Assembly (NCBI RefSeq): GCF_002287135.1
Contig: NZ_NESU01000008.1
Location: forward strand, 1 to 64,000
From: Helicobacter sp. TUL
GTDB taxonomy: Bacteria; Campylobacterota; Campylobacteria; Campylobacterales; Helicobacteraceae
Length of the DNA: 64,000 nucleotides
Direction: 5' to 3'
Position numbers and translations under genes: made by a program. Under the pieces are notes generated by a model. That model had not been told where the DNA came from and ran no database searches. It worked only from the letters and a program-made list of their open reading frames with translations. Each line of letters opens with the position of its first letter. The stretch's first letter is position 1. Of this stretch, positions 18,582 to 27,889 are shown in pieces.

Positions 18582-19499
18582 ATGAAGGTTATGCAGTCTA
18601 TTAGTGAGGGCATAGGCAATACCCCTCTTTTGTTTATCAAATCGCTTTCCAAAGAAAGTGGGGCTAATATTTATGGTAAGTGTGAGTTTTTTAACCCAAG
18701 TGGATCGGTTAAAGATCGGATTGCGCTTAATATGATTGAAAGTGCGATACGCGAGGGCAAGATCAATGAAAACACAATTCTAATCGAGCCAACAAGCGGG
18801 AACACAGGTATAGGTTTAGCCTCTGTGTGTGCAGCTAAGGGTATTAAGCTTATTCTTACAATGCCAGAATCTATGAGTATTGAGCGACGCAAGTTGCTTA
18901 GCGCATTTGGTGCAAAATTAGAGCTTACTCCAGCACCACAAGGTATGAAAGGCGCTGTGTCTCGTGCTTTGGAATTGCAAAAAGAGATTCCAAACTCTCT
19001 TGTATTACAGCAATTCCAAAATCAAGCAAATCCTGAAGTGCATCGTAAAACTACCGCGCTAGAGATTTTGGAGGCAATGGATGGTAAGATTGATGTATTT
19101 GTGAGTGCAGTTGGGACAGGTGGGACTTTAAGCGGTGTAGGATCTGTCTTAAAGCAAAAAAATCCCAATGTAAAGATTATTGCCGTTGAGCCAATAAATT
19201 CACCTGTTATTAGCGGTGGCGCCCCTGGACCTCACAAGATTCAAGGTATTGGAGCAGGGTTTATTCCTGAAACTTTGGATACAAGTTTGATTGATGAGGT
19301 TTTGCAAGTTGATGCAGAGTGGGCGGCACAAGAAGCAAGAAAAATTGCAAAAAATGAAGGTGTGTTGGTAGGGATTTCAAGTGGTGCAAATCTATGGGGC
19401 GCAAAAGAAATTGCTAAAAAATATCCTAATGCCAATATCGTAACGATTTTATGCGATACAGGTGAAAGATACCTTAGCACGGATTTATTTGAAGTATAA
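18582..19499 (+). CDS. cysK: Cysteine synthase A (O-acetylserine sulfhydrylase)
   Basis: 305 aa from the ATG at 18582, which has AAGGAG 6 bp upstream. The 13 codons before it lie at or upstream of the predicted transcript start. PLP-enzyme motifs are present: GSVKDRIA (Schiff-base lysine near residue 44), PTSGNTGIGLA and GTGGTLSGVG. It makes cysteine from O-acetylserine and sulfide; some family members use O-phosphoserine or cystathionine-type substrates. Single gene. Confidence 0.93.
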   Translation: MKVMQSISEGIGNTPLLFIKSLSKESGANIYGKCEFFNPSGSVKDRIALNMIESAIREGKINENTILIEPTSGNTGIGLASVCAAKGIKLILTMPESMSIERRKLLSAFGAKLELTPAPQGMKGAVSRALELQKEIPNSLVLQQFQNQANPEVHRKTTALEILEAMDGKIDVFVSAVGTGGTLSGVGSVLKQKNPNVKIIAVEPINSPVISGGAPGPHKIQGIGAGFIPETLDTSLIDEVLQVDAEWAAQEARKIAKNEGVLVGISSGANLWGAKEIAKKYPNANIVTILCDTGERYLSTDLFEV

Positions 19500-19502
19500 T
19501 GC

Positions 19503-19536
19503 AGATTCTAAGATAGAGCAATCTATCTTAGAATCT
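19503..19536. terminator. 15-bp perfect hairpin between cysK and the ATP-grasp gene
   Basis: AGATTCTAAGATAGA, a GCAA loop and TCTATCTTAGAATCT pair over 15 bp without mismatch, directly after the cysK stop and between convergent genes. There is no T-run, so it may be a bidirectional barrier. Both outer arms are the AGATTCT word that is over-represented in this window. Confidence 0.65.
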
Positions 19537-19573
19537 AACCCCATTCTCCTAATGATGCCAAAATTTCTAGAAT

Positions 19574-20683
19574 CTAAGCTTTTTGCTTACTTACAATATC
19601 AATGATAGTATCACCCACCATAAGAGCGATTTTTTCCATAAATTCTGCTGGAGAAGTAAAGCCTACGCATGAGCAATTAATTTCACCCAAGACATATTTA
19701 TCCTTGCCTTGTGAATCCGTATCAAGAATAAAATCCGCTGTCCAAATGAGTGGTAAATCATAATTTCCTAGCTTGGATCGAATCTCTGGAAGTTGGGCTA
19801 AAAACCAATCAATAAGCGTTTGCCAATCTTTGGGTTCATCATAGCGATATTTTGCTCCACTAAAGAGTGTTGCAGAAAAGGCATCGCCACCTTCAGCTGG
19901 TTTTTTATGCACGACATATACAGGGGTTTTGTATAGCATAAGGATTCTAATCTCCCCTTCTTTGATACGCGGTAAAAATGTCATATCCACAAGCATACCA
20001 TTATCGCCTACCAAATAATGCTCACAAAAATCCATAAATTCTCCCAATTTTCGCTCTTCTGTGTGGTTATCTTTGGCTTCTGTGCAGATTATTTTTGTAT
20101 CAAGCGGTAGTGAATTAACCTTGCCATAATCATTTGGAGATTCTAAACGCACACGCCAAATTCCCTCGCCTGTAGATCCACGATTTTGCTTTAAGACACG
20201 CTCACCCTTAGCTAGAGTTTTTGGAAATGTTTTTTTGAAATCATGTATATCACTCCACGTTACCCCAATGCGTTTGGCTTCTGCTGGATCATAATACGCA
20301 TAGGTATCGCTAGGCACAAGTTGTGTGTCTGCGAGTTTTGTGAGTGCATCTTTGGCTCCATAGCCTATCATTGCATCAGGATGAGGCATACCTACAAGCC
20401 CATCATCACAAAGTTTACGCAACACATCAAAATACAATTTTTCTTCCTTGAGATTCCCTGGATTGACGCGTGAGACATAGCCATCAGCAGTATTCTTGAC
20501 ATGCTCATAGATTTTGTTGCGCTCTGTTTGGTCTCGCAAAATATCATCAGTAAAAAAGATAACTTCCGCATTCCAACCCTTGGCTTTGAGTGCATTAACC
20601 ATAGGCATAGTATCTTTTCTATAGCCATCAGGTCCTTTATCGCTTCCACCTCTTGCTTCAAAAAACACAATGTTCTTTTTCAT
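19574..20683 (-). CDS. Predicted ATP-grasp-fold protein
   Basis: 369 aa from the ATG at 20683, which has GGAG in the right place; 14 upstream codons are probably untranslated. ATP-grasp-like features are visible: a glycine-rich loop in LKQNRGSTGEGIW around residue 170 and a C-terminal metal-binding block LGEINCSCVGF around 350, preceded by WTADFILD. This is the layout of glutathione synthetase-like ligases. The N terminus (FFEARGGSDKGPDGYRKDT) has no motif known to me. The substrate is unknown. It is convergent with cysK across a strong hairpin. Confidence 0.65.
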   Translation of the reverse strand: MKKNIVFFEARGGSDKGPDGYRKDTMPMVNALKAKGWNAEVIFFTDDILRDQTERNKIYEHVKNTADGYVSRVNPGNLKEEKLYFDVLRKLCDDGLVGMPHPDAMIGYGAKDALTKLADTQLVPSDTYAYYDPAEAKRIGVTWSDIHDFKKTFPKTLAKGERVLKQNRGSTGEGIWRVRLESPNDYGKVNSLPLDTKIICTEAKDNHTEERKLGEFMDFCEHYLVGDNGMLVDMTFLPRIKEGEIRILMLYKTPVYVVHKKPAEGGDAFSATLFSGAKYRYDEPKDWQTLIDWFLAQLPEIRSKLGNYDLPLIWTADFILDTDSQGKDKYVLGEINCSCVGFTSPAEFMEKIALMVGDTIIDIVSKQKA

Positions 20684-20788
20684 ACCCTCTCCTTTAATAT
20701 AGATTACACTTTCATTGTATCCCATTTTTTTGGCAAGTTGTATAAAATCCCTTTATCTTGATATGAATCTAGCAAGCTAGTAACAAAT

Positions 20789-21973
20789 ATGAAGGTCTTG
20801 CAAAAATTAAGCAAGGATTATGTATTATCCGACGCACATTTTACCTATGACACTAAGGCTTTTGTTATGGATTATATACAAACATATCGCGATAAAGATT
20901 CTATTCTTGCTCTTGCGCACACGCTTAGCACATTAGCACCCAAGCTCCAAACACCACTTAGGATAATGGAAGTGTGCGGAGGACATACACATACCCTAAT
21001 GAAATATGGATTATCAAAACTTTTGCCGCCAAACATTGAGTTTATCCATGGACCCGGCTGTCCTGTGTGTATTATGCCTCGTGGTCGCATAGATGAAGCA
21101 TATCATATCGCTATGTGTCCTGATGTGATTTTGCTAACTCTTGGGGATATGATAAAAGTCCCAGGTAGCAATGGGAGTTTGCAAAATGCACGCGCAAAAG
21201 GCGCAGATGTGCGTTTTGTGTATTCGCCTATAGAGGTTATCAAAGTTGCGCAAGAAAACCCTCATAAAAAAGTTGTATTTTTTGCTATTGGTTTTGAAAC
21301 GACAACACCTATGACGGCTGCACTTTTGGAGCAGTGCATAGCCTTAGGTCTTAATAATGTGTATTTTCATATTAATCATGTCCTTGTCCCACCACCACTA
21401 GAGCTTATACTTTCGCAACCAGATTGTCGGATCAATGCCCTTATTGCGCCATCTCATGTGAGTGTGATTAGTGGTGCAAAGATTTATGTCCCACTTTTAG
21501 AGCGCTTTGGGCTTCCTATTGTGGTGAGTGGCTTTGAACCTCTTGATATGATGCAAAGTATTCTCTCTATCACCAAACAAGCCTTAGAATCTATACCACG
21601 CCTTGAGATTCAGTATGCGCGAGTAGTCAATATGGAGGGCAATCTCAAGGCACAAGCAATGGTGGATCGTTATTTTTGTCCTAGAGATCATTTTGAATGG
21701 CGTGGTTTGGGCGATATTCCAAAATCTGCTTTATGCCTTAGAAAAGAGTTTGCGCAATATGACGCAGAAATAGCGTTTGCACAATATCTCCCAAAAGAAC
21801 GCAAAGCAGATCATAAAGCGTGCTTGTGTGGAGAGATTCTTAAAGGTAATGCCAAGCCTATGGACTGCAAGGTTTTTGGCAAAGCTTGCACACCAAGCAA
21901 TCCCATAGGAAGCTGTATGGTAAGTAGCGAGGGAGCGTGTGCGGCATATTATAAATATGGTTCTTTGTTGTAA
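20789..21973 (+). CDS. hypD: Hydrogenase maturation protein HypD
   Basis: 394 aa. HypD hallmarks are visible: MEVCGGHTHTLMKYG with the active cysteine, HGPGCPVCIMP, a glycine-rich FFAIGFETTTP and the C-terminal CxC/Cys cluster (CLCGEIL and CKVFGKACTPSNPIGSCMVSSEGAC) that holds a [4Fe-4S]. With HypC it carries the Fe(CN)2CO unit of NiFe hydrogenase. No hypC is adjacent here. Its stop overlaps the start of the helicase gene as TAATG. Confidence 0.97.
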   Translation: MKVLQKLSKDYVLSDAHFTYDTKAFVMDYIQTYRDKDSILALAHTLSTLAPKLQTPLRIMEVCGGHTHTLMKYGLSKLLPPNIEFIHGPGCPVCIMPRGRIDEAYHIAMCPDVILLTLGDMIKVPGSNGSLQNARAKGADVRFVYSPIEVIKVAQENPHKKVVFFAIGFETTTPMTAALLEQCIALGLNNVYFHINHVLVPPPLELILSQPDCRINALIAPSHVSVISGAKIYVPLLERFGLPIVVSGFEPLDMMQSILSITKQALESIPRLEIQYARVVNMEGNLKAQAMVDRYFCPRDHFEWRGLGDIPKSALCLRKEFAQYDAEIAFAQYLPKERKADHKACLCGEILKGNAKPMDCKVFGKACTPSNPIGSCMVSSEGACAAYYKYGSLL

Positions 21974-23655
21974 TGGATTTAGCAACAACACCAGAAGAGA
22001 TTCTTATAGATTCAGCCAAGAGCTATTATACATATCTTGATGAACATAATTTGGGGCTAGAAGAGCTTAGAATCTTGAGTGCGAGTTTGGAGCAAGAGCG
22101 TCTTATTCTTACGCTTGGCACAAAGTTATTTTCGCAAGATGGTTTGGTGTTGGGGGTGGGTGAAACATTATTTGAACTTAGTGTTTATGGAGATATGCAA
22201 TACAACCAAGAACACAGCATTTTAGAGGTTTCTCCAAATTATGAGCTGTTAGAATCTTTGGAGCAAATACGAGATTCTAAGATGCGTAAATCCACCAATG
22301 CTACATATAAACTTGTGCTAGAAAAACTAAAACTTTTTAGCGATCTTAAATTTTTAGTGCGCAATGTTGGGGAATTTGTCGCAAAGCATTCCCTCAAGCT
22401 TCCTAGTAAAAAACCTATAGCAGCCCCACAAATCCCTGCATATCTGAATGAATATCAAAAAAAGGCTTTGGATATGATTTTTTCTCAAAGCCTTAGCTAT
22501 GTGTGGGGTGCGCCAGGCACAGGCAAGACACAAGTTGTGTTATTTGAGGCTGTGTATCATTATGCCAAGCAGGGCTTAAGAACGTGCGTGTTAGCACCGA
22601 CAAATTCCGCACTAGAGCAGATTTTTATCACACTCATCGAGCATTTTAAAACAATGGATTTTGAGCTTAGCAATCTTTTGCGTCTTGGTATGCCTACGCA
22701 AAAATTTTTAAATCTGTATCCAGAATGTTGCGATCCAAACTTATTGATACAAAAAAATCAAATCTCACTTTTTGCCCAGCCAACTTCGCTCAAAAACCGC
22801 TTGAAAAATGCCCTTATCATCGGATTTACACTTGATGGATTCATTAAAAAAAGTGAAAGTCTTGAAATAGAATTTGCGCATTATTTTTTAGATGAATGCG
22901 CCTTTGCACCATTGGCAAAGGCGTGTGCGTTATGTGTAGATGATGTGCCTATCACGCTTTTTGGCGATCATAAACAGCTTATGCCAATTTGTGAGATGCC
23001 TCCAAAAGATCTAAAGGCACACCAAGAAGTCAATGTTTGGAATCTCTCCACCCTTTTTTTGGAAGAGTTTTTTACCAATCCCCAAGCAGTGCTACAAAAA
23101 CAACCCACAGACACGCCCTTACTTAGCCATATAGCAGAGCTTAAATATACGCATCGATATGGCGATAATCTCGCACAGATCTTAGATTCTACGATTTATC
23201 ATATAGGTTTGCAAGGACGCGATGAGGCGATGGAAGTGTATTGCATTGATAGTGGCACAAAGCGTGAAGCGCAAAATAATATTAGCCAAAATGAAGCTAT
23301 TGCTATCCAAAAGCTTTATGCGTATCTTCACAAAAAATCTCTCACGCAAAGTCTTGGGATTATCACTCCTTTTGTCAATCAACGAAAACTTTTGCAAAAG
23401 ACAATTACACATAGCGATATTAGCACCATACATAGTTCGCAAGGCAGAGAATGGGATAATGTGATCTTTTCACCTGTGGATTTGCACTACTATCTCACAG
23501 ATTCAAGGCAAATTAGCGCACTTTTTGGGTTAAATGTCGCAATTAGTCGGCTGAAAAAACGCCTATTTATCGTGTGTGATTTGGGCTTTTGGCAACAGCA
23601 AGAGGGGCAATTTCTCCACGCTTTGCTTATGCGATCTACGCGTATTAATCTTTAA
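21973..23655 (+). CDS. Superfamily 1 DNA/RNA helicase inserted in the hyp operon
   Basis: 560 aa. Helicase motifs in order: Walker A GAPGTGKTQ near residue 180, motif Ia VLAPTNSALEQ, Walker B FLDECAFAPL near 305 (DECA instead of the usual DEAS/DEAT), motif III LFGDHKQLMP, HSSQGREWDNVIFSP (motif V) and NVAISRLKKRLFIV (motif VI). This is the Upf1/Dna2/Sen1-like arrangement. It overlaps hypD by 1 bp and ends 14 bp before hypE, so the three genes are surely co-transcribed. A helicase has no known role in hydrogenase maturation, so the linkage is unexplained. Confidence 0.85.
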   Translation: MDLATTPEEILIDSAKSYYTYLDEHNLGLEELRILSASLEQERLILTLGTKLFSQDGLVLGVGETLFELSVYGDMQYNQEHSILEVSPNYELLESLEQIRDSKMRKSTNATYKLVLEKLKLFSDLKFLVRNVGEFVAKHSLKLPSKKPIAAPQIPAYLNEYQKKALDMIFSQSLSYVWGAPGTGKTQVVLFEAVYHYAKQGLRTCVLAPTNSALEQIFITLIEHFKTMDFELSNLLRLGMPTQKFLNLYPECCDPNLLIQKNQISLFAQPTSLKNRLKNALIIGFTLDGFIKKSESLEIEFAHYFLDECAFAPLAKACALCVDDVPITLFGDHKQLMPICEMPPKDLKAHQEVNVWNLSTLFLEEFFTNPQAVLQKQPTDTPLLSHIAELKYTHRYGDNLAQILDSTIYHIGLQGRDEAMEVYCIDSGTKREAQNNISQNEAIAIQKLYAYLHKKSLTQSLGIITPFVNQRKLLQKTITHSDISTIHSSQGREWDNVIFSPVDLHYYLTDSRQISALFGLNVAISRLKKRLFIVCDLGFWQQQEGQFLHALLMRSTRINL

Positions 23656-23669
23656 CATATGGAGGCTGT

Positions 23670-24671
23670 ATGAGAGATATTACTTTAGCACATGGTAGTG
23701 GCGGGATAGAATCCCAAGAACTTATACAAAGCGTTTTTCTAAAACACCTTGCACCACATATGCAAGGTAATGGAGAAGATGCGGGTATTGCGCGTGGATG
23801 CGCAGGCACATTTGCAATGAGCACGGACAGTTATGTGATTACTCCGTATACATTTCGGGGTGGCGATATTGGTAAATTAAGCGTGTGTGGTAGTAGCAAT
23901 GATGTAGCAATGATGGGCGCGCGACCTATGTATATGAGTGCAGGATTTATCATCGAGGAAGGTTTTGATATACAGGAGCTAGAATCTCTTGTAAAATCTA
24001 TGGCAGCTGAACTTATGCGCGGGAATCTAAAGCTTTTAAGCGCAGATACCAAAGTCGTGCCAAAAGGTAGTGTCGATAAAATTTTTATTAATACAACAGC
24101 GTATGGTGAAGTGATATATCAGAATCTTAGCGCATATAATCTCCAAAACGGGGATTGTATTATTGTGAGTGGTAATGTCGGCACACACGGAAGTATGGTA
24201 TATTGTGAGCGTAATGAAATAGGATTGGTAAGTAGCTTGGAGAGTGATTGTGCGCAGTTATTTGGTATGCTAGAGACACTTTTTGTATCTGGTGTAGAAA
24301 TTCACGCTTTGCGTGATGCGACGCGTGGAGGGATAGCGAGTGTGCTAAATGAATGGGCGCAAGCAAGCAATGTGGGTATTGATATAGAAGAATCGCATAT
24401 ACCGATTTTGGAGGAAGTGCGTGGTGTGTGCGAGATTTTGGGACTTGAGCCTTATGTGTTGGCTAATGAAGGAGTGTGTGTGCTCAGTGTGCCACAAAAA
24501 GATGTAGCAAAAACACTAGAGATTTTACACGCGCACCCTTTGGGAAAAAATGCGTGTGTGATTGGTAAAGTGCATACCAATATGCCACAAAAAGTGATTT
24601 TGCACAATCCCTATGGCACAAAAAGGTATTTAGAATATCCACAGGGTGAGATTCTGCCTAGAATCTGCTAG
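23670..24671 (+). CDS. hypE: Hydrogenase maturation protein HypE
   Basis: 333 aa. It has a PurM-like N-terminal ATP site (AHGSGGIESQ) and GDGR-type folds, SVCGSSNDVAMMGARP, and the diagnostic C-terminal PRIC whose last cysteine is carbamoylated by HypF and dehydrated to the thiocyanate that becomes the CN ligand. Preceded by a good GGAGG. It is the third gene of the hypD-helicase-hypE unit. Confidence 0.96.
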   Translation: MRDITLAHGSGGIESQELIQSVFLKHLAPHMQGNGEDAGIARGCAGTFAMSTDSYVITPYTFRGGDIGKLSVCGSSNDVAMMGARPMYMSAGFIIEEGFDIQELESLVKSMAAELMRGNLKLLSADTKVVPKGSVDKIFINTTAYGEVIYQNLSAYNLQNGDCIIVSGNVGTHGSMVYCERNEIGLVSSLESDCAQLFGMLETLFVSGVEIHALRDATRGGIASVLNEWAQASNVGIDIEESHIPILEEVRGVCEILGLEPYVLANEGVCVLSVPQKDVAKTLEILHAHPLGKNACVIGKVHTNMPQKVILHNPYGTKRYLEYPQGEILPRIC

Positions 24672-24682
24672 GTTTGGTGTAT

Positions 24683-25987
24683 ATGGGTTATGGTATTTTT
24701 GCATTAACAATGCTTTGTGTGTATATGCGCCCATTTAAGTTGCCTATATGGGTGTTTAGCACTCTTGGTGCGTTGTGTGTTTTTGTTTTTGGGGTGGTAA
24801 GTCTTGCTGATATTATGCTTGTGTGGGAGATTACAAAGCCTAGCACCTTTGCATTAATTGGGCTTATTTTGCTTAGTTTGGCATTTGAGAAACTTGGTTT
24901 TTTTACGCACCTTGCTTCGTGTATCACGCCACGCACACATTCTATACGCACTTGGAAATTTTTTGTTTTACTTATTGTTTTGGGTAGTGTTGTAAGTATT
25001 GTTTTTGCAAATGATGGGGCAATTTTGGTGCTAACACCTCTTGTTTTTGCACTTTTTTCCAACACGCACAATAAAGCAGCGCTAATCACTACCATATCGC
25101 CATTAGTAGTGTTTTTATTGCTTGTAAGCTTTGTGAGTGATTTTGCTTCCAATGCGCTTGTTATTTCAAATCTCACTAATATTATTACAGCACAAATGTT
25201 TAGTATCGAATTTTTGCATTTTGCATTGTCTTTGGCAATTCCCCAAATTTTTGGACTCTGTATGTTTGTGGGTGTAGCGTGGCTTTGTTTTAGGCGTTTT
25301 CTCCCACACACATTGCATTTTAGTCCAGAATCTAGCACCAAAGCCTATCCTTCTGCAATGACACTTGTTGTGTGTTATGTCATTGTTGTGATGTTGTTAG
25401 GGGGTATTGTTTTTGGCGAACGCTATGGAGTGAAATTGTATGTATTTTTGTTTGGTGCGAGTTTTGTAGCACTTGTGTATGCAAAAATCTTACAAGTTTT
25501 TAGCTTTAAATCCTTGGTGCAAGAAACACCTTTTTGTGTTATTGTTTTTAGTTTTGGACTTTTTGTTGTGGTATTTGGTGTGAAAAATGCGGGATTTTTA
25601 GAATCTATGCGTGAAATTTTTTCTCATGTAGATTCAGCACCACTTTTTGTGCAGATTTTTAGTGTAGGTATATTTTCAAGTCTTGGATCTAGCGTGATAA
25701 ATAATCTTCCTATGGTGCTTTTAGGAAATTTGACGCTACAATCTTTCGGGTTAGATTCTCTTAGGGAGCAAGCGCTTGTTTTTGCGCATATATTGGGGTG
25801 CAATATCGGCTCTAAACTCACGCCTATAGGCTCACTTGCTACCTTGCTTTTTTTGCTAAAACTTCGAATCTATGGGATAAAGATTGCACTTTGGCAGTAT
25901 ATGGCTTTTGCCTTGATACTGAGTGTTTGTGTCTTGTTTGCCGCACTCTTTGGCTTGTGGATAAGCACACTTTTATTCATGTCTTAG
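24683..25987 (+). CDS. ArsB/NhaD-type (ion transporter superfamily) permease
   Basis: 434 aa from the ATG at 24683; a TTG at 24674 in frame is possible. About 11-12 hydrophobic helices are visible. The motifs FANDGAILVLTPLVFAL in the first half and NNLPMVLLGN followed by LGCNIGSKLTPIGSLATLLF in the second are the two inverted substrate loops of ArsB and related anion permeases. The substrate could be arsenite/antimonite or another anion; no arsR or arsC is adjacent. It is 11 bp after hypE. Its last 15 bp overlap the convergent ABC permease gene. Confidence 0.8.
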   Translation: MGYGIFALTMLCVYMRPFKLPIWVFSTLGALCVFVFGVVSLADIMLVWEITKPSTFALIGLILLSLAFEKLGFFTHLASCITPRTHSIRTWKFFVLLIVLGSVVSIVFANDGAILVLTPLVFALFSNTHNKAALITTISPLVVFLLLVSFVSDFASNALVISNLTNIITAQMFSIEFLHFALSLAIPQIFGLCMFVGVAWLCFRRFLPHTLHFSPESSTKAYPSAMTLVVCYVIVVMLLGGIVFGERYGVKLYVFLFGASFVALVYAKILQVFSFKSLVQETPFCVIVFSFGLFVVVFGVKNAGFLESMREIFSHVDSAPLFVQIFSVGIFSSLGSSVINNLPMVLLGNLTLQSFGLDSLREQALVFAHILGCNIGSKLTPIGSLATLLFLLKLRIYGIKIALWQYMAFALILSVCVLFAALFGLWISTLLFMS

Positions 25988-27190
25988 TGCTTCGATTGGA
26001 TTAAGTCTTGAGGCGCGTCTAGCAGGGAGATACCCAAATAGCACACCAATAAAGACAGAAAACAAAAAGGCTATAATTGCAGTAGGAATATCAAAAATAA
26101 AGGGCAAATCTTTGGCATACGCAAAGCCTAGCGATCCAAAAAATGCCAAAATAATTCCCATAATGCCCCCAAGCGCACTTAGCGTAACAGCCTCGATAAG
26201 AAATTGCAACAATACTTCACTCTGCAATGCACCAATCGCCATTCTTGTGCCAATTTCTTTGGTGCGTTCTGTGACAGATACAAGCATAATATTCATAATC
26301 CCTATGCCACCTACAAGCAAACTAACTCCTGCTACCAATCCTAAAAACATTGTTAGCACTTGGATATTGGAGGTAAAAGCTTGGGCGATTTGTTTGGTAT
26401 CCATAATCTCAAAGGAATCGCGTTCTCCAGGTTTGACATTGCGAATCTTGCGTAGGGCATTTTGGAGTGCGAGATTGACTTCTAGTGAATCTTGATTATC
26501 TTGTGTGCGTATCATAATACGACTATAATTATTCATCGTGGTATTACCAGAAATAGAGCGCGAAAATGTTTTCATTGGTAACAAAAGCACATCATCTTGA
26601 TCATTGCCCATACCACCTTGTCCCTTAGATTCAAGCACACCCACGCATTCACATACGATATTGCTTAGGCGGATTTTTGTCCCCAAGGGATTTTTTTCTC
26701 CAAAGAGATTTTTACGCACAGATTCACCAATCACACACACATTGCTTCCCATTTTATATTCATTGTCTTCAAAAACCCTACCTTGTGCGCTATCCCATTG
26801 TGTAACTTCAAAAAAATGCTTATCAACGCCTTGAACTTGTGTTGTTGTATTTTGAGATTGGAATTGCAAAAGCGTAGAGCTTTGTGATATAGGGGCGATT
26901 GCAGCGACATATCCACGCATACGCTCATTAAGCTCCTTGACTTCTTGGGCTGTGAAATTACGCCTAAGATTTGATCCACCTAGATTCATAGCGCGTGCTG
27001 GAAATACAAGAATGATATTTCGCCCAAGCGAGGTAAATGTATCACTAGTTTGCTTGGTAACACCATTGCCTAGACTTATCATTGTTACAACCGCACCCAC
27101 ACCAATAATCACCCCAAGCATTGTCAAAAAGGCACGCAAAAAATTGCGCCGAATCTGCCTAAGCGCAAGGACAAAAGCATTAAGTAGCAT
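25973..27190 (-). CDS. MacB-type ABC transporter permease
   Basis: 405 aa. FtsX/MacB topology: an N-terminal transmembrane helix (residues about 20-42), a large periplasmic domain, and three C-terminal helices from residue 280 on, with SVTERTKEIGTRMAIGA and the final PARRASRLNPIEALRHE typical of MacB permeases. In E. coli the ATPase and permease are one protein; here they are split. With the neighbouring ATPase, adaptor and outer-membrane protein it would form a mechanotransducing exporter for peptides, siderophores or macrolides. Convergent overlap of 15 bp with the ArsB-type gene. Confidence 0.9.
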   Translation of the reverse strand: MLLNAFVLALRQIRRNFLRAFLTMLGVIIGVGAVVTMISLGNGVTKQTSDTFTSLGRNIILVFPARAMNLGGSNLRRNFTAQEVKELNERMRGYVAAIAPISQSSTLLQFQSQNTTTQVQGVDKHFFEVTQWDSAQGRVFEDNEYKMGSNVCVIGESVRKNLFGEKNPLGTKIRLSNIVCECVGVLESKGQGGMGNDQDDVLLLPMKTFSRSISGNTTMNNYSRIMIRTQDNQDSLEVNLALQNALRKIRNVKPGERDSFEIMDTKQIAQAFTSNIQVLTMFLGLVAGVSLLVGGIGIMNIMLVSVTERTKEIGTRMAIGALQSEVLLQFLIEAVTLSALGGIMGIILAFFGSLGFAYAKDLPFIFDIPTAIIAFLFSVFIGVLFGYLPARRASRLNPIEALRHE

Positions 27191-27201
27191 AATAAATCCC
27201 C

Positions 27202-27876
27202 TTATACAAGCTTGCCATCTAGGCAGTGAATTTCTCTACTAGCATATCGTGCCATATCTGGTTCGTGTGTTACCATAAGGATTGTTATGCCAAGCGTTGT
27301 ATTAAGCTCACACAAAATCTCCATAATTTCTACGCTTCGCTTTGTGTCAAGATTACCCGTTGGTTCATCAGCAAGTAAAAAAAGAGGCTTTGAGGCGATA
27401 GCTCTTGCGATTGCTACGCGTTGTTGTTGTCCACCGCTAAGCTTTGCGCTTGTATGATCTGCCCACTCACGCAACCCCACGCGCTCTAAGGCTTGTAGGG
27501 CAATTTCTTTGCGTTTGTCTTTTTTGATACCACGATACATAAGTGGTAACTCTACATTTTCAAGGGCTGTTGTGCGTGCAAGAAGGTTAAATCCTTGAAA
27601 GATAAAGCCTATATAATTTCTGCGCAAAAGTGCTCGTTGATTTTGTGTGAGGGAAAATACATTGATTCCACAGAATCTATACACCCCTTTGGTGCCTACA
27701 TCAAGTGTGCCAAGGATATTGGCAAGACTAGATTTTCCTGAACCACTTGGTCCCATAAGCGCGATAAATTCGCCCTGTTTGATTTCTAGGCTTATACCCT
27801 TTAGGGCTTCAAAGGCATTTTCGCCCTTGCCATAGGTTTTATGCACATCTTCTAGCACGATAAATTCTTCCATCAC
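27202..27876 (-). CDS. MacB-type ABC transporter ATPase
   Basis: 224 aa. Walker A GPSGSGKSSLAN near residue 42, Q-loop FIFQGFNLL, signature LSGGQQQRVAIARA, Walker B LLADEPTGNLD and H-loop VTHEPD are all intact. The length and sequence are of the LolD/MacB ATPase class. It sits between adaptor and permease genes in a four-gene unit with 11-13 bp spacing. Confidence 0.94.
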   Translation of the reverse strand: MMEEFIVLEDVHKTYGKGENAFEALKGISLEIKQGEFIALMGPSGSGKSSLANILGTLDVGTKGVYRFCGINVFSLTQNQRALLRRNYIGFIFQGFNLLARTTALENVELPLMYRGIKKDKRKEIALQALERVGLREWADHTSAKLSGGQQQRVAIARAIASKPLFLLADEPTGNLDTKRSVEIMEILCELNTTLGITILMVTHEPDMARYASREIHCLDGKLV

Positions 27877-27889
27877 ATTTTCCTATATG

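Noticed and set aside
24688-25341. 217-codon antisense frame opposite the ArsB-type gene
   Set aside because: Shadow of a hydrophobic gene with strong codon bias. The sense frame has a complete membrane topology and family motifs.
25973-25987. Convergent 15-bp overlap of the ArsB-type and MacB-type genes as a sign of misannotation
   Set aside because: Both frames end in sequence typical of their families, so the overlap looks real and is in keeping with the compact genome.
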